Below are positions 22,101 through 34,740 of a stretch of DNA of 64,000 bases, piece by piece. The translations under genes were made by a program, and so were the position numbers. The notes beneath the pieces were generated by a model, which worked only from the letters and a program-made list of their open reading frames with translations, did no database searches and had not been told where the DNA came from. This DNA is from Aquila chrysaetos chrysaetos (lineage: Eukaryota; Chordata; Aves; Accipitriformes; Accipitridae), in the NCBI RefSeq assembly GCF_900496995.4, contig NC_044019.1, positions 682,001 to 746,000 of the forward strand, in the 5' to 3' direction. The first letter of the stretch is position 1. The number at the start of each line of letters is the position of its first letter.

Positions 22101-25000
22101 CTGGCCTGCCACTGCGCTTCAAAACGATGCTGTTCTCTGCAACGTGCCGTCGGCCCGGGGAACAAACTGTGCTGTGCAGCTGCCAGGTCCAGACAGCTTT
22201 CCTGCCATGTCCCTTTCCCGCCCTTACGGGGGAGGTTTCTGGAGATGCCGCAGACCCTGCTGCCTGTCCTCTTGACATGGCCCCGGCCACTGTCACCTCT
22301 GTGGGAGGTGTGGAGTAGCAGGTGATCGTCCTCAGCTTCTGATGTGAGCAGAGAAGCAGCAGCCGGTGCTGGGAGGCAGTGACCGAGGGCGGCTGTGGGC
22401 GTGCTGGGACAGCCGGGGTGAGGACAGCCGGGTCCCGTGGAGGGTGGCTCCGCGCAGCAGCGCTGGCAAGGTGCGCGCCGGGGTCCCCGCCAGCTGCCGT
22501 GCGTCACTGCCATTCCTTGGCACCGCGTGTGGTGTGTCACAGCCTTCTCCCTTTCATTTCCTAATGTTCCCTCAGTCTGAAACCCATCAACCAGTGCTGA
22601 GAAAAAACATTGGCAGAGGAAGCCAAAGCAGAAGTAAGCAAAGCTGTTCCTTTGGCTGAATTCCTCCAGCTTGTTGTGTCCCACTACTTCGTTTGAGCAA
22701 GAAGATCCTGCTCCTGACTTGTGCACCTGAGCCTTGGGAAGAGGACAGCAGTCTTATTTCTCGCTTTCACTGGCAGAGAACGTTGCATCCGTGTTTTGGA
22801 AACAAATGGGTGGCTCCATTGTAATGCAAGAAGAATCGTGATTCTGGAATAAATCCTACAACTTTTTCGCTTTGGATGTCTGAGGAATAAAATAGCATCA
22901 TTCATTTCCTTTCTTTACATGTTACCCTCAAAAGTGGGTCCCACCATCTCCTCCTCCTCCTCATGGAGGAACTGAAATGACTGAGAAGCCTAAACAGAGC
23001 TGATCTTGAAAGCAAAATAGAAAATCAGGGGCTTGCCCATCAGGAATTGTTAAGGTCTCATTGATTTACACAGGCTGCACTTAAAGATGGTTGCTAGATC
23101 AATGCATCTGACATTCCCTCCAGTCTGATGCAATAATAGATTATCCCTGCTATTCAAAAACCAGGCCTAATTTGCCATCTATGATGATTTTTTGCAGTGA
23201 GTTGTAGTTGGCTTTTCTATGCTGTTTCATGCTCAAGGAACCTTGAAATTTTCACTCATTCCTGGGCATTTCAAATCAACCTCTGCTTAGCAGCCATTAT
23301 GAGAGGGCGGGAAATAGGAATACAAGAGTTTCATTGAGAAAAGTGTCTGACAGTGTGGTGTGTGTACCCAGGATGTACCCAGGCATACGGTGCACAGGAG
23401 AGCAAGAACCTGAAAATGGCTAGAAATACCTGCTGATGCCAAGCTCGAGACAGGGGAAAATGTTGAAAGCGGGGTCCTGAGTTGTGCAAGCCAGTTCTCT
23501 ACACAGAGCTTTCCTCCCTCAAGAAATCTCCATGTTGTTGTGCAAAGTGATGGAGAGCTCACCTGGTGTGGCTTTGCTGAGGAGAACTGTGCTTCATGGT
23601 ACGGTTTTGGTACCTCTCTGCCCAAACCCCAGGAAAGAGGGTGAGAGAGGTTGTGCAAGTGGGAAGATGGGGCTATGGAGTGTGGCTTGCACAAGGAGTG
23701 CTTTTAAACTTAATAAATCTACCTGTGAGTCAGATCTCAGGAGCAGGAGAGGGGAGAAATAACAGATGGAAAAGTCCAGATAATTGTGCACAAAGGAAAA
23801 GCAATCTGAAGCCTTTCTGGAGCCAGGGAGCCTGCGTCTGATCTGTCTGGAGCAGGGGACTGGGAGGGCACCGGGGCAGGACCGGAACAGTTCTGCTAAT
23901 GAGGAACCTGAAAACGAGCCCCTGCTGCCATTTGTGTTAGTCAAGTCTGCGGGAGTCAGGACTTCAGGTGGGCTGAGCCCCCCGAAGCAGCAGGGTTTGG
24001 GCAGACGCTCCTGTTCCTGTGCTGCATCGTGCCTGGCAGCTGGGGGTCTGACATCCCCCTGCCCGAGGCGATGGGGAGCCAGCGATGTGGAAAAACCCTA
24101 GAGGCACCAGGGGAATAATCCAGACCAGCTTTTGCTGGACACGACTCCCCCAACTCTAAAAGGCTTTTTGGTTGAGTTTAATAAGATTAGGCTGTAAGCT
24201 CTGGAGACGTCCGCTTGCTGGCAGGTCTGTGTTCAGTAGTTCCTCGCGCGCCAGGGAATGCTGTTGCTCATTTCATTGGCCTTGACTTCGCTGGATCGGG
24301 CTGTTGCTTTGCTTCTCAATTAGCTGCATCTGCACAGCAGTAACAAGCTGGAGATTAGAAACCCTGGAGAGGGGTGCAGAAAAGTTCACCCATGTGGAAG
24401 GGAGCTCCCCCCACCCCTTGCCCTGGGAACGCTGGGGTTCTGCACCCAGCCTGTGCAGTAGGCTGTCCCCAGTAGGAGCCCTGCCGGGGTCCACTCCCCC
24501 TTATCGCTGCAGCAGTGACACTGTACAGCTTGTTCTGTTGCTGGAGAGTGTGTGTTCTCTAAAGCTCCAGTTTAGTTCTGTGCTGACATTATTGAAGCTA
24601 CTGGTAATAAAACATGTCACTACAGGGGCTAGGGCCACATCTGATCCTGCAAAGGGAAAGCAAAAAAACAAACAAAACCCCAAAACTCCAAAAAACCTGA
24701 AACAAAACTTGTATTGACAGGAGGGCTGGATGGCCAGGGATGCAGAGCACTTGGTCCTGCTGCCCAGCCCCATCAAGAGGCACCTCCCAGACCTGCCGTG
24801 CTGGCCATGCAGAAGGGACAAGTGGCACACGGGAGTCACATCATCGTGCAAGTGTTGAACACTCCCAGTGCAATGAACTACAAATAAATGCTGTTGATGC
24901 CTCTGCCATCCCGTCAGGGATTAGTACATGCTGGAGCAATTTGCATGGGGATGAAACTTGGAAGAAAGGGCAATGCTGAGGGAATACGGTATTATTTATT
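16200..25000. other. Intergenic downstream of AIRIM
   Basis: No coding exon recognised. It contains the CR1 fragment at 18.14 kb, AT-rich patches at 18.98-19.30 and 23.05-23.28 kb, and a short CTC trinucleotide run near 22.95 kb. Open frames of 100-216 codons here lack family resemblance. Confidence 0.65.
18144..18192 (-). mobile_element. CR1 LINE 3'-end fragment
   Basis: ACATAGAATGGTTTGAGTTGG followed by a GGACCTTAAAGATGATCTAG stretch is the reverse complement of the avian CR1 3' terminus. The CATAGAAT copy at 18146-18153 is the reverse of the terminal ATTCTATG repeat. The element is heavily 5'-truncated and lies in minus orientation. No ORF remains. Confidence 0.85.
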
Positions 25001-25084
25001 ATTGCCAGTTGCAAGGGAACAGCAGCAGCCTCCAAGCTTGTATAACTCTGGAACATGACTATTATTAGAACGGAAAGTTAGCAA

Positions 25085-25100
25085 GCAATTAGCTAATTGC
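25085..25100. promoter_or_regulatory. Perfect 16-bp palindrome with back-to-back homeodomain cores
   Basis: GCAATTAGCTAATTGC is its own reverse complement and carries two TAATTG cores facing each other. Further CAATTA/ATTATAA motifs follow within 40 bp. It lies in an AT-rich island (about 24985-25180) inside GC-rich DNA, as expected for a developmental enhancer, but function is inferred only from motifs. Confidence 0.5.
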
Positions 25101-25173
25101 AATTCACATTGTCTGTTGGCAATTATAAGGAGAACAGTTATAAACTCCAACAGATGGAACTCAAATGGGTCAG

Positions 25174-25204
25174 TCTCTCTCTCTCTCTTTTTTTTTTTTT
25201 CCCC
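25174..25204 (+). repeat. (TC)n-T13 polypyrimidine tract
   Basis: Seven TC dinucleotides followed by T13 and C4, at the right edge of an AT-rich island. Such tracts can form triplex DNA, but no specific function is implied here. Confidence 0.9.
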
Positions 25205-28200
25205 ATCCCCAAAGGGCATTTGCTATGAACTAAACTACAGGTTCTGACCAGGGATTTGTGAAAGAAGCCAGTCCTGTGAGTAAGCCTGCTGAAGGGGTCC
25301 CTGCAGACAGCTTTCCCTGGCTGAGGTGATGCTGAGCAGCCGCCTTCCTGCCTCTGTGCTCGCCAGCAGCAGACCTGTCCCGTGCTCGCAGGTGGTGGTT
25401 TGGTGGAGCTTGTCCTTTCTGGACTTTCCCAGATAGGACATCTTCAAAGCTGGAGAGTTCAAGAAATTGCTCTGTGGTTTCATTCATTTACTCTGCTGTG
25501 GTTGTATTTGTTTAGTAGCCCTGGAAGAGGGGGAAGCAGAGCAATCCAGCTAAAACACGTATTTCTTCTCATCCATTTGTTTATAACTCTATACTACTTC
25601 ACATAATACCTTCTCTTCTTTCTCCAGCAGTGACATGAATCAATGGTGCCTCCCTGAACCTGATTTCTAAACTTCTGAGGTTATTTGAGGGATCTTCAGT
25701 CCCTAGTGAGAGTGAGTCAGAAGAGATTTCTGCAAAGATTAGCAGGAGATGAGGCAGCGCTCTGCTTCCCCTTTCAAGCCACAGGAGATACTAGCAGAGC
25801 AGTTCTCATGGGAGAGAGATTATCTCATCACTTTTGTTAGAAGTATCTGAGTGATGCAGCACTGGAACATGACTGATGGCGTGAAACATAAGGCTTGGAT
25901 TCAAGGGATCGCTCAGTGCATGTTTTACCTTTGTTTAAGCCAAATGCAGATACGCTCGCTACCTGTACTGCTTTATTATCCTCTGGATGAGTTTTGTACT
26001 TGATGAGCAATATTTTAAAGTGATGCTATAGATAGATGTCTACTGAATGATTGAGAAATTGTCATTTACCTATGAAACATTTTTCTGCTGAAGTATGTCA
26101 AGATCCATGCTGCACGCATACAAAATGGTGTGTTTAAGGCTAGAGGTGTATGAGTGGCATATAAGAAAGCATGGAGACCCTGAATATTGCAGCCTGCAAT
26201 GTGATGGTCTGTTCATCAGGTTTACAGCACATGCATGAATGTGGCATGCAGTGCTACTTTTGACATGTCGCCTGAAAACTATTTGTGCATCTCAGATTCC
26301 TTTTTAGAGTATGGACAAGAACAGACAGATTTTGCCTTAAAAATAAAGCATCCCAAAAGGTATTCTGAGGCATACATTTGGCTAAAGAACCTCAAATCTA
26401 TGGTCAGACTTTCTGTGGCCATGGAAGGAGCTTTGCTCCGTATCTCCTCTGAATGTTGGTGATGCCAGTGACTCCAGCAAAAGGAGAACATCCCTGTTTC
26501 AGGTCAAGCTGATACAGATACAGAGACAGCTGTGGGATCTGAAACAGATTAAGCCCAGCTATATGAATTTCATAAATAGTAATACAAACCCACTGCACAC
26601 CTTAGGCTGATATTAAACAGAGGATGAGTTGGTATTCATCTTAGAGCGAATGCATTATAATGAAATGGAAACATCAGGTTTTACTTATAAACCCCAGGTT
26701 TCCCATAGGAGGCAGTTTATGGAGTGACCATTTATTAAAGACAAATGCTATCATTTGAAACATATCTCACGTAGAGCAGGGGACTGGCTGATGCAGAGGA
26801 GCAGTAACTGGAGATGGAGCTTTGCATTTACAAGCCATTGTTTTAAACAGGCTCCGCATGTACAGGAACGTGTGATGATAGCTGCCGAGTGCCCGAGTGT
26901 CCACTGAAAGCCCCAGCCCGTGCCTCCCACGGCGAGTGCAGACCTGCAAGGTGCTGAGTGCCGCGACCCAGGCCAAACATGCTTAACTTTAATATATATT
27001 TAACAGCAGGCAGAAAGATAATCCAGTTATCTTGAGTCAGACCAGTCATGTGCTTAAAAGAAGCAGGTACTGGATGGAGCCCTAGCCCCAGCAGGGCTGC
27101 TCAGCCCCGGGGTGCTGAGCAATGCTCTCTGCTCTGCAAATCCCCAGGAATGAGAGCTGGCTCCTGCAGAGCATCTGCCGTGGCTGGAGAGGACCTTGAC
27201 TAAAGAAGAGCAGGGTAAGATGATTCCTGCCTCTGCCCACAGACAGAGAGCAGTCTGTGACGTGTTACCTCCTCCCGGGTCCCCAAGACTATGGGGTCTC
27301 TGATTTGGGGTCCTCACTCAAAAAGCCTCAAAGGGGCCCACCTCTCGGAGGGGAGATCCTCCCCATTTTAGTCTGTTCCTTTTGAGGCATGCCAATGTCA
27401 GCACCCACTAGTCACCATCCTGATTTTCCTTTTGTTTCATGAGTTAGTGATTCTGAGCTGCAGGGCAAATGTTAAATGTTAACAACTGCTGTTAAAGTCA
27501 CATCTGCAGGTAATTTTGCTATTCACCTGGAAAGAAACAGTGTTCATTCAATTAATTGAAAAAGTATATGTTGCCTTTCTGAAATCTTTCTGGCTAGATC
27601 CTGGCACCCTGACAAGATGGTGCTGTTTGTTCTTTATTTTCGAAATCAGAAGTCTAGGACAAGAATGTCCTTCATAGGCAGTAGCAGGTAAAATTGCATG
27701 CTTTCTAGAAGCATAAATTCCGTTCATTGCGTGTAGGAGAACTTTCTGGCTCAATGTAGTATGACATTTGCAACCATTTAATTTGAATAAATTCCATTTT
27801 TATGCTCCATCCGGCTTTTAGTATATCAGCCAAACCATTCGTAAGGGACAGAATGTAAATCCTGCCTGTGTTTCCCCTCCTGCGCTATCATCAGGGATCT
27901 ATCATGCTAATGCTGCTGTTCCTTTTGCTTTCAGGGCTCCCAGAGGTCAGCAGTTCAGTTGCTGGAGTCCTGGAATAAACTTTGGATTCCTTTTAGGTGG
28001 AAAGTGGCTCTGGAGCAGGAGGGGTTTGGGATGTCTCCCTGTTTGTTGTGCTGGGTGGGGAGGCAGACCCTGCTGAATTGCACAGGGGGGACTGTGAAGG
28101 AGGAAACGTGGCCTGGAGCAGGTGATGTTGCTGCTCTTGCTGAAGGTGCGTGAGCAGGGACATCCCAGAGCAGGGACATCCCAGGGCAGAGACAGCCCTG

Positions 28201-31200
28201 AGCAGGGATGATCTCAGCCACAGAAATGGCTCCTGGAGAAGTGGAGGAAGCTTTTCTCGTAGGAAACAACCAACAGAAATGTCTAATCCCTGCCAGCCCT
28301 GGGGCAGGCAGCTGTGCCAGCAGCAGGGTGCTTCCTCCGCGCCTGTCTCAGATATAGCCATGACACTGGGACCCGGGTGCTGGCTGGATGGGCAGGCTGC
28401 TGGCGTGGCTGGCTGCTGTGGCACCACTGGCTGAGCAAGGCATTGCCACAAGTGACTGCAAACAGCCCAAAGGTGAGGAGCCCTGCTGCAGAGCTGGATG
28501 GCTAAAATTAGTCATCCAGTTATGGCCAGCCTAGAAAAATGATCAGTTTTTCATAGACGGAAACAGGTGTCAAACACCCGTGTCTGGGAGCACAGCCCCA
28601 GGAGTGTTCCCTGACTTCGTCAGCCGGCGCTGGGGAGGACAGGAGAGCAGGTCCCTCGTTGGGGGAGCAAGGGTGGAGGGGCCACCAGCGAAGGCAGGGA
28701 GGCCATTGGCCTTGGTCACTTCTTAGCTCTTGTAAGAGGGTTCCAAGAGCCTCGTGTCCCTCCCAGCCCCATCCTCTGCTCTTCTTCATTATATATTAGA
28801 TGTCACCCTTATTTTTGTAAGCACCCTCTCTAATGACTCGGAATTTCTGTAGCTCTAGTAATTCGGGAAGGAATACTTCAACTGCATGCAGATGTGAGCT
28901 ACCTAGTGAACACTGTCAGCATTGGGGAATCTTCTGTAAAGATGCACACAGAGGCAAGCTTTTGCTGGGCTCAAGAGCCATCGCTTGGCATCCATTAACG
29001 AGAAAATAGAATCCTCTCCTGCAGAACTGCGTGTTACAGGTGACTTGTTCCTGGGAATGTAGCTGGAGGAAGATGTCCATCTGTGCTGAGCCTGCCTGGC
29101 CCCTGCACGGGGCGGGAATAAGTAGCAACCCCCCAAAAGGCAAGTTGTATCTATCAAGGGATCTCCTAACTGCTTTATCCTCACAGCTCCACATCTGGCA
29201 GGGAGAGCAACGGGGCAAGGGAAATGCATTGCCTGCCTGCCTATATAGCTCAGACAGGCTGGTGACAGCTCGGCAATGTAAATGATGCATATTAAGCCCT
29301 AAATAAAGTGTGAGGAACATGTTTGGGATCAGTAAATCCATCCTGACAAGAAGAAGCAGAGGAATGAAATCCCTTTTCCCAAACAGACTGGTAAGTCTGT
29401 GGACTAAATGGAATCTAGTCCCACTGAAAAATGGCTCCTGAAGATTTACGGTTGCGGTCTCCCTGCTCTGATCAGCGGGGATGCATGTGAGTGTGTACTA
29501 GGCAATAGGGGCAGGGAGCCCTTGGGGACAGTGAGGCTCGGCTCGGGTGTGGGGGTCACATTCCCCTCCTTAAAATGCTCAGATTTCATTGAACCCACTA
29601 TGTCCGCACACATTTACAGCCGAGTTCATCACATTTCCCATTGCATTCCCCCATCAGCCTTTTATCATTCCTGAGGGGTGGCTGCAGCCAAATGTCCCCC
29701 TGACTTTCAACAGACTTGCGGGCCTTTCTTCTCTGCATAAGTGGTAGACTTAAGATAAGCCCAGGATCTCTTGAACATGCCTGCCTCCAAATAAACAAAG
29801 TGGGTGTGATGTGTTACAGGCCACGTTACCGAGAATTGGCCAACTGAGGAGAAGGGGATTTTCTTTACAATTCTGTTGATGGAGTCACTTGTCCTCAAAG
29901 GATGCTGGGCAGGCTGGAGAGCCTGCTAGGCAGCTCAAGCACACTCACATCATGACATTCGGAGGCAATAATCAAAGGCAAATGGTACCTGAGTGGTCAC
30001 ATTGCAGACAGGGGTGGAGGGAGGACCCCAGGGGATGCGTGAGCTGCTGCCTGAGTCTGGGAATGCACGGATCTGGGTCTGCTCCCAGGGAATAAAGACA
30101 GCCCTGTGCTTAATGCAAAACATGATCCAATCCAGCTTGCTTCAGCTTTGTACGGTTAATTTCCCAGCAGGTTTCTGTGCCCGCTCCCTCTGCCGAACCA
30201 CCTGTTCCAGCAGATTCATATTTTGCAGGGAAAGCTTTTCAAAAAAGACAAGCACCTGCACAAAGCCTGCAGGCAGCTGCTGTCTGGCAGCTCTGGGGAG
30301 ACCCAGCAGTTGTCTGCCCTTGTGTGAAGGCAAGCACTGGCAACAGGAGGCTGAGCATCACACCCCAGGTCAGCGCATCCCTCCCTCCACTAAAAGTCAT
30401 CAGATGCTCCTGGCTCCCCTGGAACCAAAAAGTGAGCTCTCTGTTCCTGAAGACCATTTGGGTGAGAAATCAGTAATGCTGCTAAGGCACAAAAGCCTGC
30501 AGAGGAGGTACACAGAGCTCTGTGTCCCCTGGGCAAGGTCAGTCCTGCGCTGCCAGCCTCACGGCTCTGTGCCTGCAGGGCACACAGCCCTGCACAGGGA
30601 GGTGCTTGAGGCTGCGGTCTGCAGGGGACTGGATGAGGCACAGGGAATGGTCCTTTCTGGACTTCATTAAGGCTGTGAGTTTTTAACCAGTTTGTTGTAT
30701 GTTCTTTGTTGCCCTTTCATTTGAATGGGGGCCAAAAAGGTGGGATCCAGATTGCAGGCATTTTCCTCGTGTCTCTTTCAGTTCGGGGGCTGCCGTTCTT
30801 GGTCTCTGTGGGCTGCAGCGAGGTTATCTCGCATTCCCTGGGCCTTGGAGACCATGGTCTCCCTCCAGGCTCTGCTGTTTGGGGCGCTGTGGGTCAGCCA
30901 GTTACCGTCCCAGGACATGGGGCCATGCTGCCAGCGCAAGATGCAGGCTCAGAGCGCAGGAGGCTGCCAGGACACCTCACCAGATGCATATCGTCTTTGT
31001 TCCTCTGAAAAACCACAAAAAAGTTTCTCCCTTCACAGTTCAGTGATGCCCAGACAAAGATGACGTGAAATCTGTGGGAAGACTTATTTTATTACAATAC
31101 AGGAATTCACAGAACCAGATGTTTAAACTTAGCTATTGCTCCTTCATACAAGCACCGCTGCCCCTGCTCAGTGGAGCTGTTTGCAAGATTATTTACAACG

Positions 31201-34100
31201 CTCTAAATGTGTCCGCTGCTGCTTGGGTCTCCAAAAGCTGCTCAGAGTCAGGGCCGATGCCACAGCGAGTCCCCTATATTCCTCTGTGCCACAGGACCCG
31301 GTGGAGAGGAGGCAGTGATGCCGGGGCCGTGGAAGGGCAGGGCAGCGTGGTGCCCGTCGGTGACCCCACCACATCTGGCAGGAGTGGGGGACAAGGTGCA
31401 GCCCATGCACAGTTCCCAGCCAGGAAATCATCTTCTCTTGTGGGAAGTATTTTATAAACTGTGTTCCCTGGGGAGGTGTTCTCCCTCCACACTGGGATGC
31501 TGTTGGCATTGCCCGCCGAGAGTGCGCAGCCTTTGGTCTCTGCCCGGCCGCTGCCTGCAGACCCTGTGGGTGTCTCTGCTCTCGTGGGGTCCCGGGGGCA
31601 GGCAGCCTCTCTGTAGTCCCCTAAGAGTTAAACCCTGCGCCTGGTTTTCTCTGCTGTTTCTCACCTGGCCTCCTGCAGCTGGGTTCAAAGGAGCCTGAGT
31701 CCCCGGCTGGAGATGTGTCCCTGGTGGGAGCCGTGCAGCCAGCAGCTGTTTTGCAACAGCCTGGGATAGCCTTTCCAAAACCAGCCAGCATCTGTTAGTC
31801 AACCCGAGCGCAGTGTCTTAGGATCCTTAGGCTGGAACAGGGAAGCGAGGCTTACACGCACATCCAGGCTGGCAGCGTTGTTTATTTCCCCAGCATCCAG
31901 AATTTCATCTTTTCCACCTTCATGCTGCCAGCACAGTCCTTATCCGCTGCCCTGACACCTCCAGGGTTTATTTCAAGCTGAACCACGCTGCCTCCATATG
32001 TGCTCCTGCCACTGGTTGCTGGTTATTAAAAGTCGATGCTGTTGTCTGTCCTCCTTGTGTCCATTCAGAAGTTGGCAGTCCTTAAAAGCTCATTCATCTT
32101 AGGCAAGCCTAGTGCCAATTACAGCCCTCAACCCGCAGGATCAGTTAACTCCTTCTCTCCCATTAGCCCAGTGTGGATGGATCAGCAGTCACGGCCGGTT
32201 CTAATTAAAGCGATGCAGAAAATCAAGCATTTTCCCCGCACTATGCACAAGAGACATAGAGGTGGCTACGGAAAGGGGGATAACAGTATAACTGCCTGGA
32301 GGCAGGATATGTGGTAGGTTATTGCGACTGAAAATCTGACCCTGCACGGAGCCGCAGGTGCTGTGTCACCTCGCTGGGGAAGGACACAGCTCCCACGGAT
32401 GGTGTCTGTAACAGATATGAAGGAGTGACGGGAAAGGGAAACAGCTTCTGGGGAGCCCTCCACAATGATCCAAAACATCGATGTGGGGCAGAGCATGAAA
32501 ATGGTATTTCCCCAGCAGACCTTGTAAAATTAAATTGTAAAATTATCAATTTGATCATCACTTATTGCCTTCCCACCCTGTATTCCTGGCTGTCAGAGGA
32601 AGAATTAGCAAATGGTGGAGAATTTCAGAGTCCATTCACCAACTCGCAGGAGGCTTAGGCTGTGAATATGAAATAACAATTAACTACCCGGAGAAGTGCA
32701 AAGCTTACAACGGATTCCCCTATTCCCAGTGCGCAGGAGGGGCTGCTCCCTTAGACATGGACATTGTTTAGCAAAAAACTCCAACAAATCAAAGGCTCTG
32801 AATTAGCCCTGGGTACAAAAGACCCAAAGCACATAGATTTTAATGACCAGGAAAGAGTGAGCCAAAGGTTTGTGGCCCTTCACAGTAGACCATTTGCAAA
32901 TCCTTCTGCTCCGGAGGCTTCCTCTGGTCTGCGAGTCATAGCAAATGCTAAAAAAATATTTTTTATGCAAGATCAACTGTGGAGTGAAATACAGAAATGT
33001 ACAAAGAAATCTCAGTTGACCATCTGGCTTTAACGTTCCCAAAGCTCGTAGCCATTTATCTCTGTCCAAAAGTGTGCTTTAAAGATGCAACAGGAATCTT
33101 CCTTTGTAGAGAGAATTTGTGAGTGTATGTTTGGCCTTCAAACATGCTAAACTGAACACCAAAGCCTATGGAAAGTACATAAACACCAGAGAACAAACAA
33201 GCTTGCTTCATACCTGAAATGAAGCTTGATTTTGGATGCAGAAATGTGTTTATTTTCTTGGAAAGAAACAGGGCCTGGCCTTTCAGCTGTTACAGATTTT
33301 CTCAAGGGAATAATTTTTCTAGCAAACCTTGTTCCTTCTGTAATCCTTTGTAACAACTCACCGAGTCATGCTGCCCTAGCTTTAAAAATACATTTTCAAA
33401 GCCCATTAGCAAATTCACAGGTTTTTTTTATACACTGAGAATTAAAGTGGAAACATAAGACCTAGCAAATTATTTTCGCTTTATATACAGTCTCCCTAGT
33501 AAACAAGTGTTGCAAGAGCCTGTGTGCTGTCGGCAGAGCACTGAGGGATGGAGAACAGAATGTGGTCACATGTGGTTTTATTCAGTGAGTTATTTATATA
33601 ATCTGAAGTATAGTAACAATCTCCTTGGATCCCAAGGCTCCCAGCTCCGCAGCCCCTGCAGACGGTGCTCCTTGGCTTTCCCACCGTGTGTACAGAGACG
33701 GCCCTGAGCTCCGAGTGCTTCGCTTCTGCATGTCACTGCTCAGTCAAGATCCTTATTCCAGGAGTGAGCTCGGACCCGCGGGGCTCTCGGGCATGTTTCC
33801 CGAGCCGTGTCCTGGTGCTCCCCTGGTAGAGCATCCCACATCCTGATGCTTCCCTGGCCCCGTGGCTGTTCAGCATCACCTGCGCCCGGGACTGGGCAGG
33901 AGGGTTTTTTGACAATGTCTGAAGGATGTCAGGGTGTCCCAGGAGACAGTGTGACGCCATCCTCCCTGGTTCTTATCTCCCTCCGCCTTCCCAAAGGCCT
34001 GATTTTTCATCTAGAGACGTCCAAAAGCACCGTGAGTCTGTCTCCTCGCTTCCTCGGCATTCCGTGACAGCCAGCACCTCCTCTGCTGCCCTCCCAAAGC
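25205..34100. other. Intergenic, no gene seen
   Basis: GC-rich stretches alternate with AT-rich islands (about 25.9-26.7, 27.4-27.8, 32.5-33.6 kb). The 16-bp tandem repeat at 28.15 kb lies here. No exon with plausible splice sites and family match was found. Confidence 0.6.
28152..28216 (+). repeat. 16-bp tandem repeat, 4 copies
   Basis: Two perfect copies of GAGCAGGGACATCCCA (28152-28183), followed by two diverged copies. It is a short minisatellite in noncoding DNA. Confidence 0.85.
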
Positions 34101-34139
34101 AGCCCCACAGAAGTGATGCCCTCTGTTTCCCACACACCC

Positions 34140-34740
34140 TTGCCCCGCGGGCCGGATCCGGCTGCACAGTGATGGGCACCGCTGCGCCGAATGTCCGCAT
34201 CCTCTGGGGCGACTGGGGAGCGGGACCCCCTGCCCCGGCTCCAGGAGCCGGCACGGCAGCACGCCTCGTTTCTCCAAGCGGGTTCAAGACGGGTGGCGAA
34301 TAATGCCGGCTGGAGACTCTGTATTTCCCACCAGGAACAGTGGCTGGGGGTGCCGAGCTCGGTCCCGAGCAGCTCAGCGGGGAGCGAGCTCTTGCTGCTG
34401 GCAGGACGCGGTGCCCGAGCGACAGCGAGCGTGTGGCCACGGCTGTCAGGGTGGCGTGGAGCTCGGCAGCGCCGTGGCCGGCCTCCGCTCCGGGCACGCT
34501 CTGAGCGCGTGGCACGCACTGGCTTGTTTTCTAAGTGATGCTGAGGAAGATGCCGGTGCCAGGGCTCGCTCTGCCTCCGTTGGGAAGCTGCTGGGAGCAC
34601 AGCGAGGAGGAAGGCGCAGGTGCCAGGGAGCCCAGGGGAGCAGCAGCAGCCTCGGGGCAGGAGGAGCCGAGCAAGCGGCGGTGGCCGAAGGTATCCCGGC
34701 CCTCGGTGCCCACCTCCCACCCGGGGGTCCCGCCTGGCAC
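34140..34740. other. Orphan CpG-rich block
   Basis: About 600 bp rich in GC and CpG, with long open frames on both strands that resemble no protein family. It may be an unannotated promoter or merely compositional. Confidence 0.45.
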
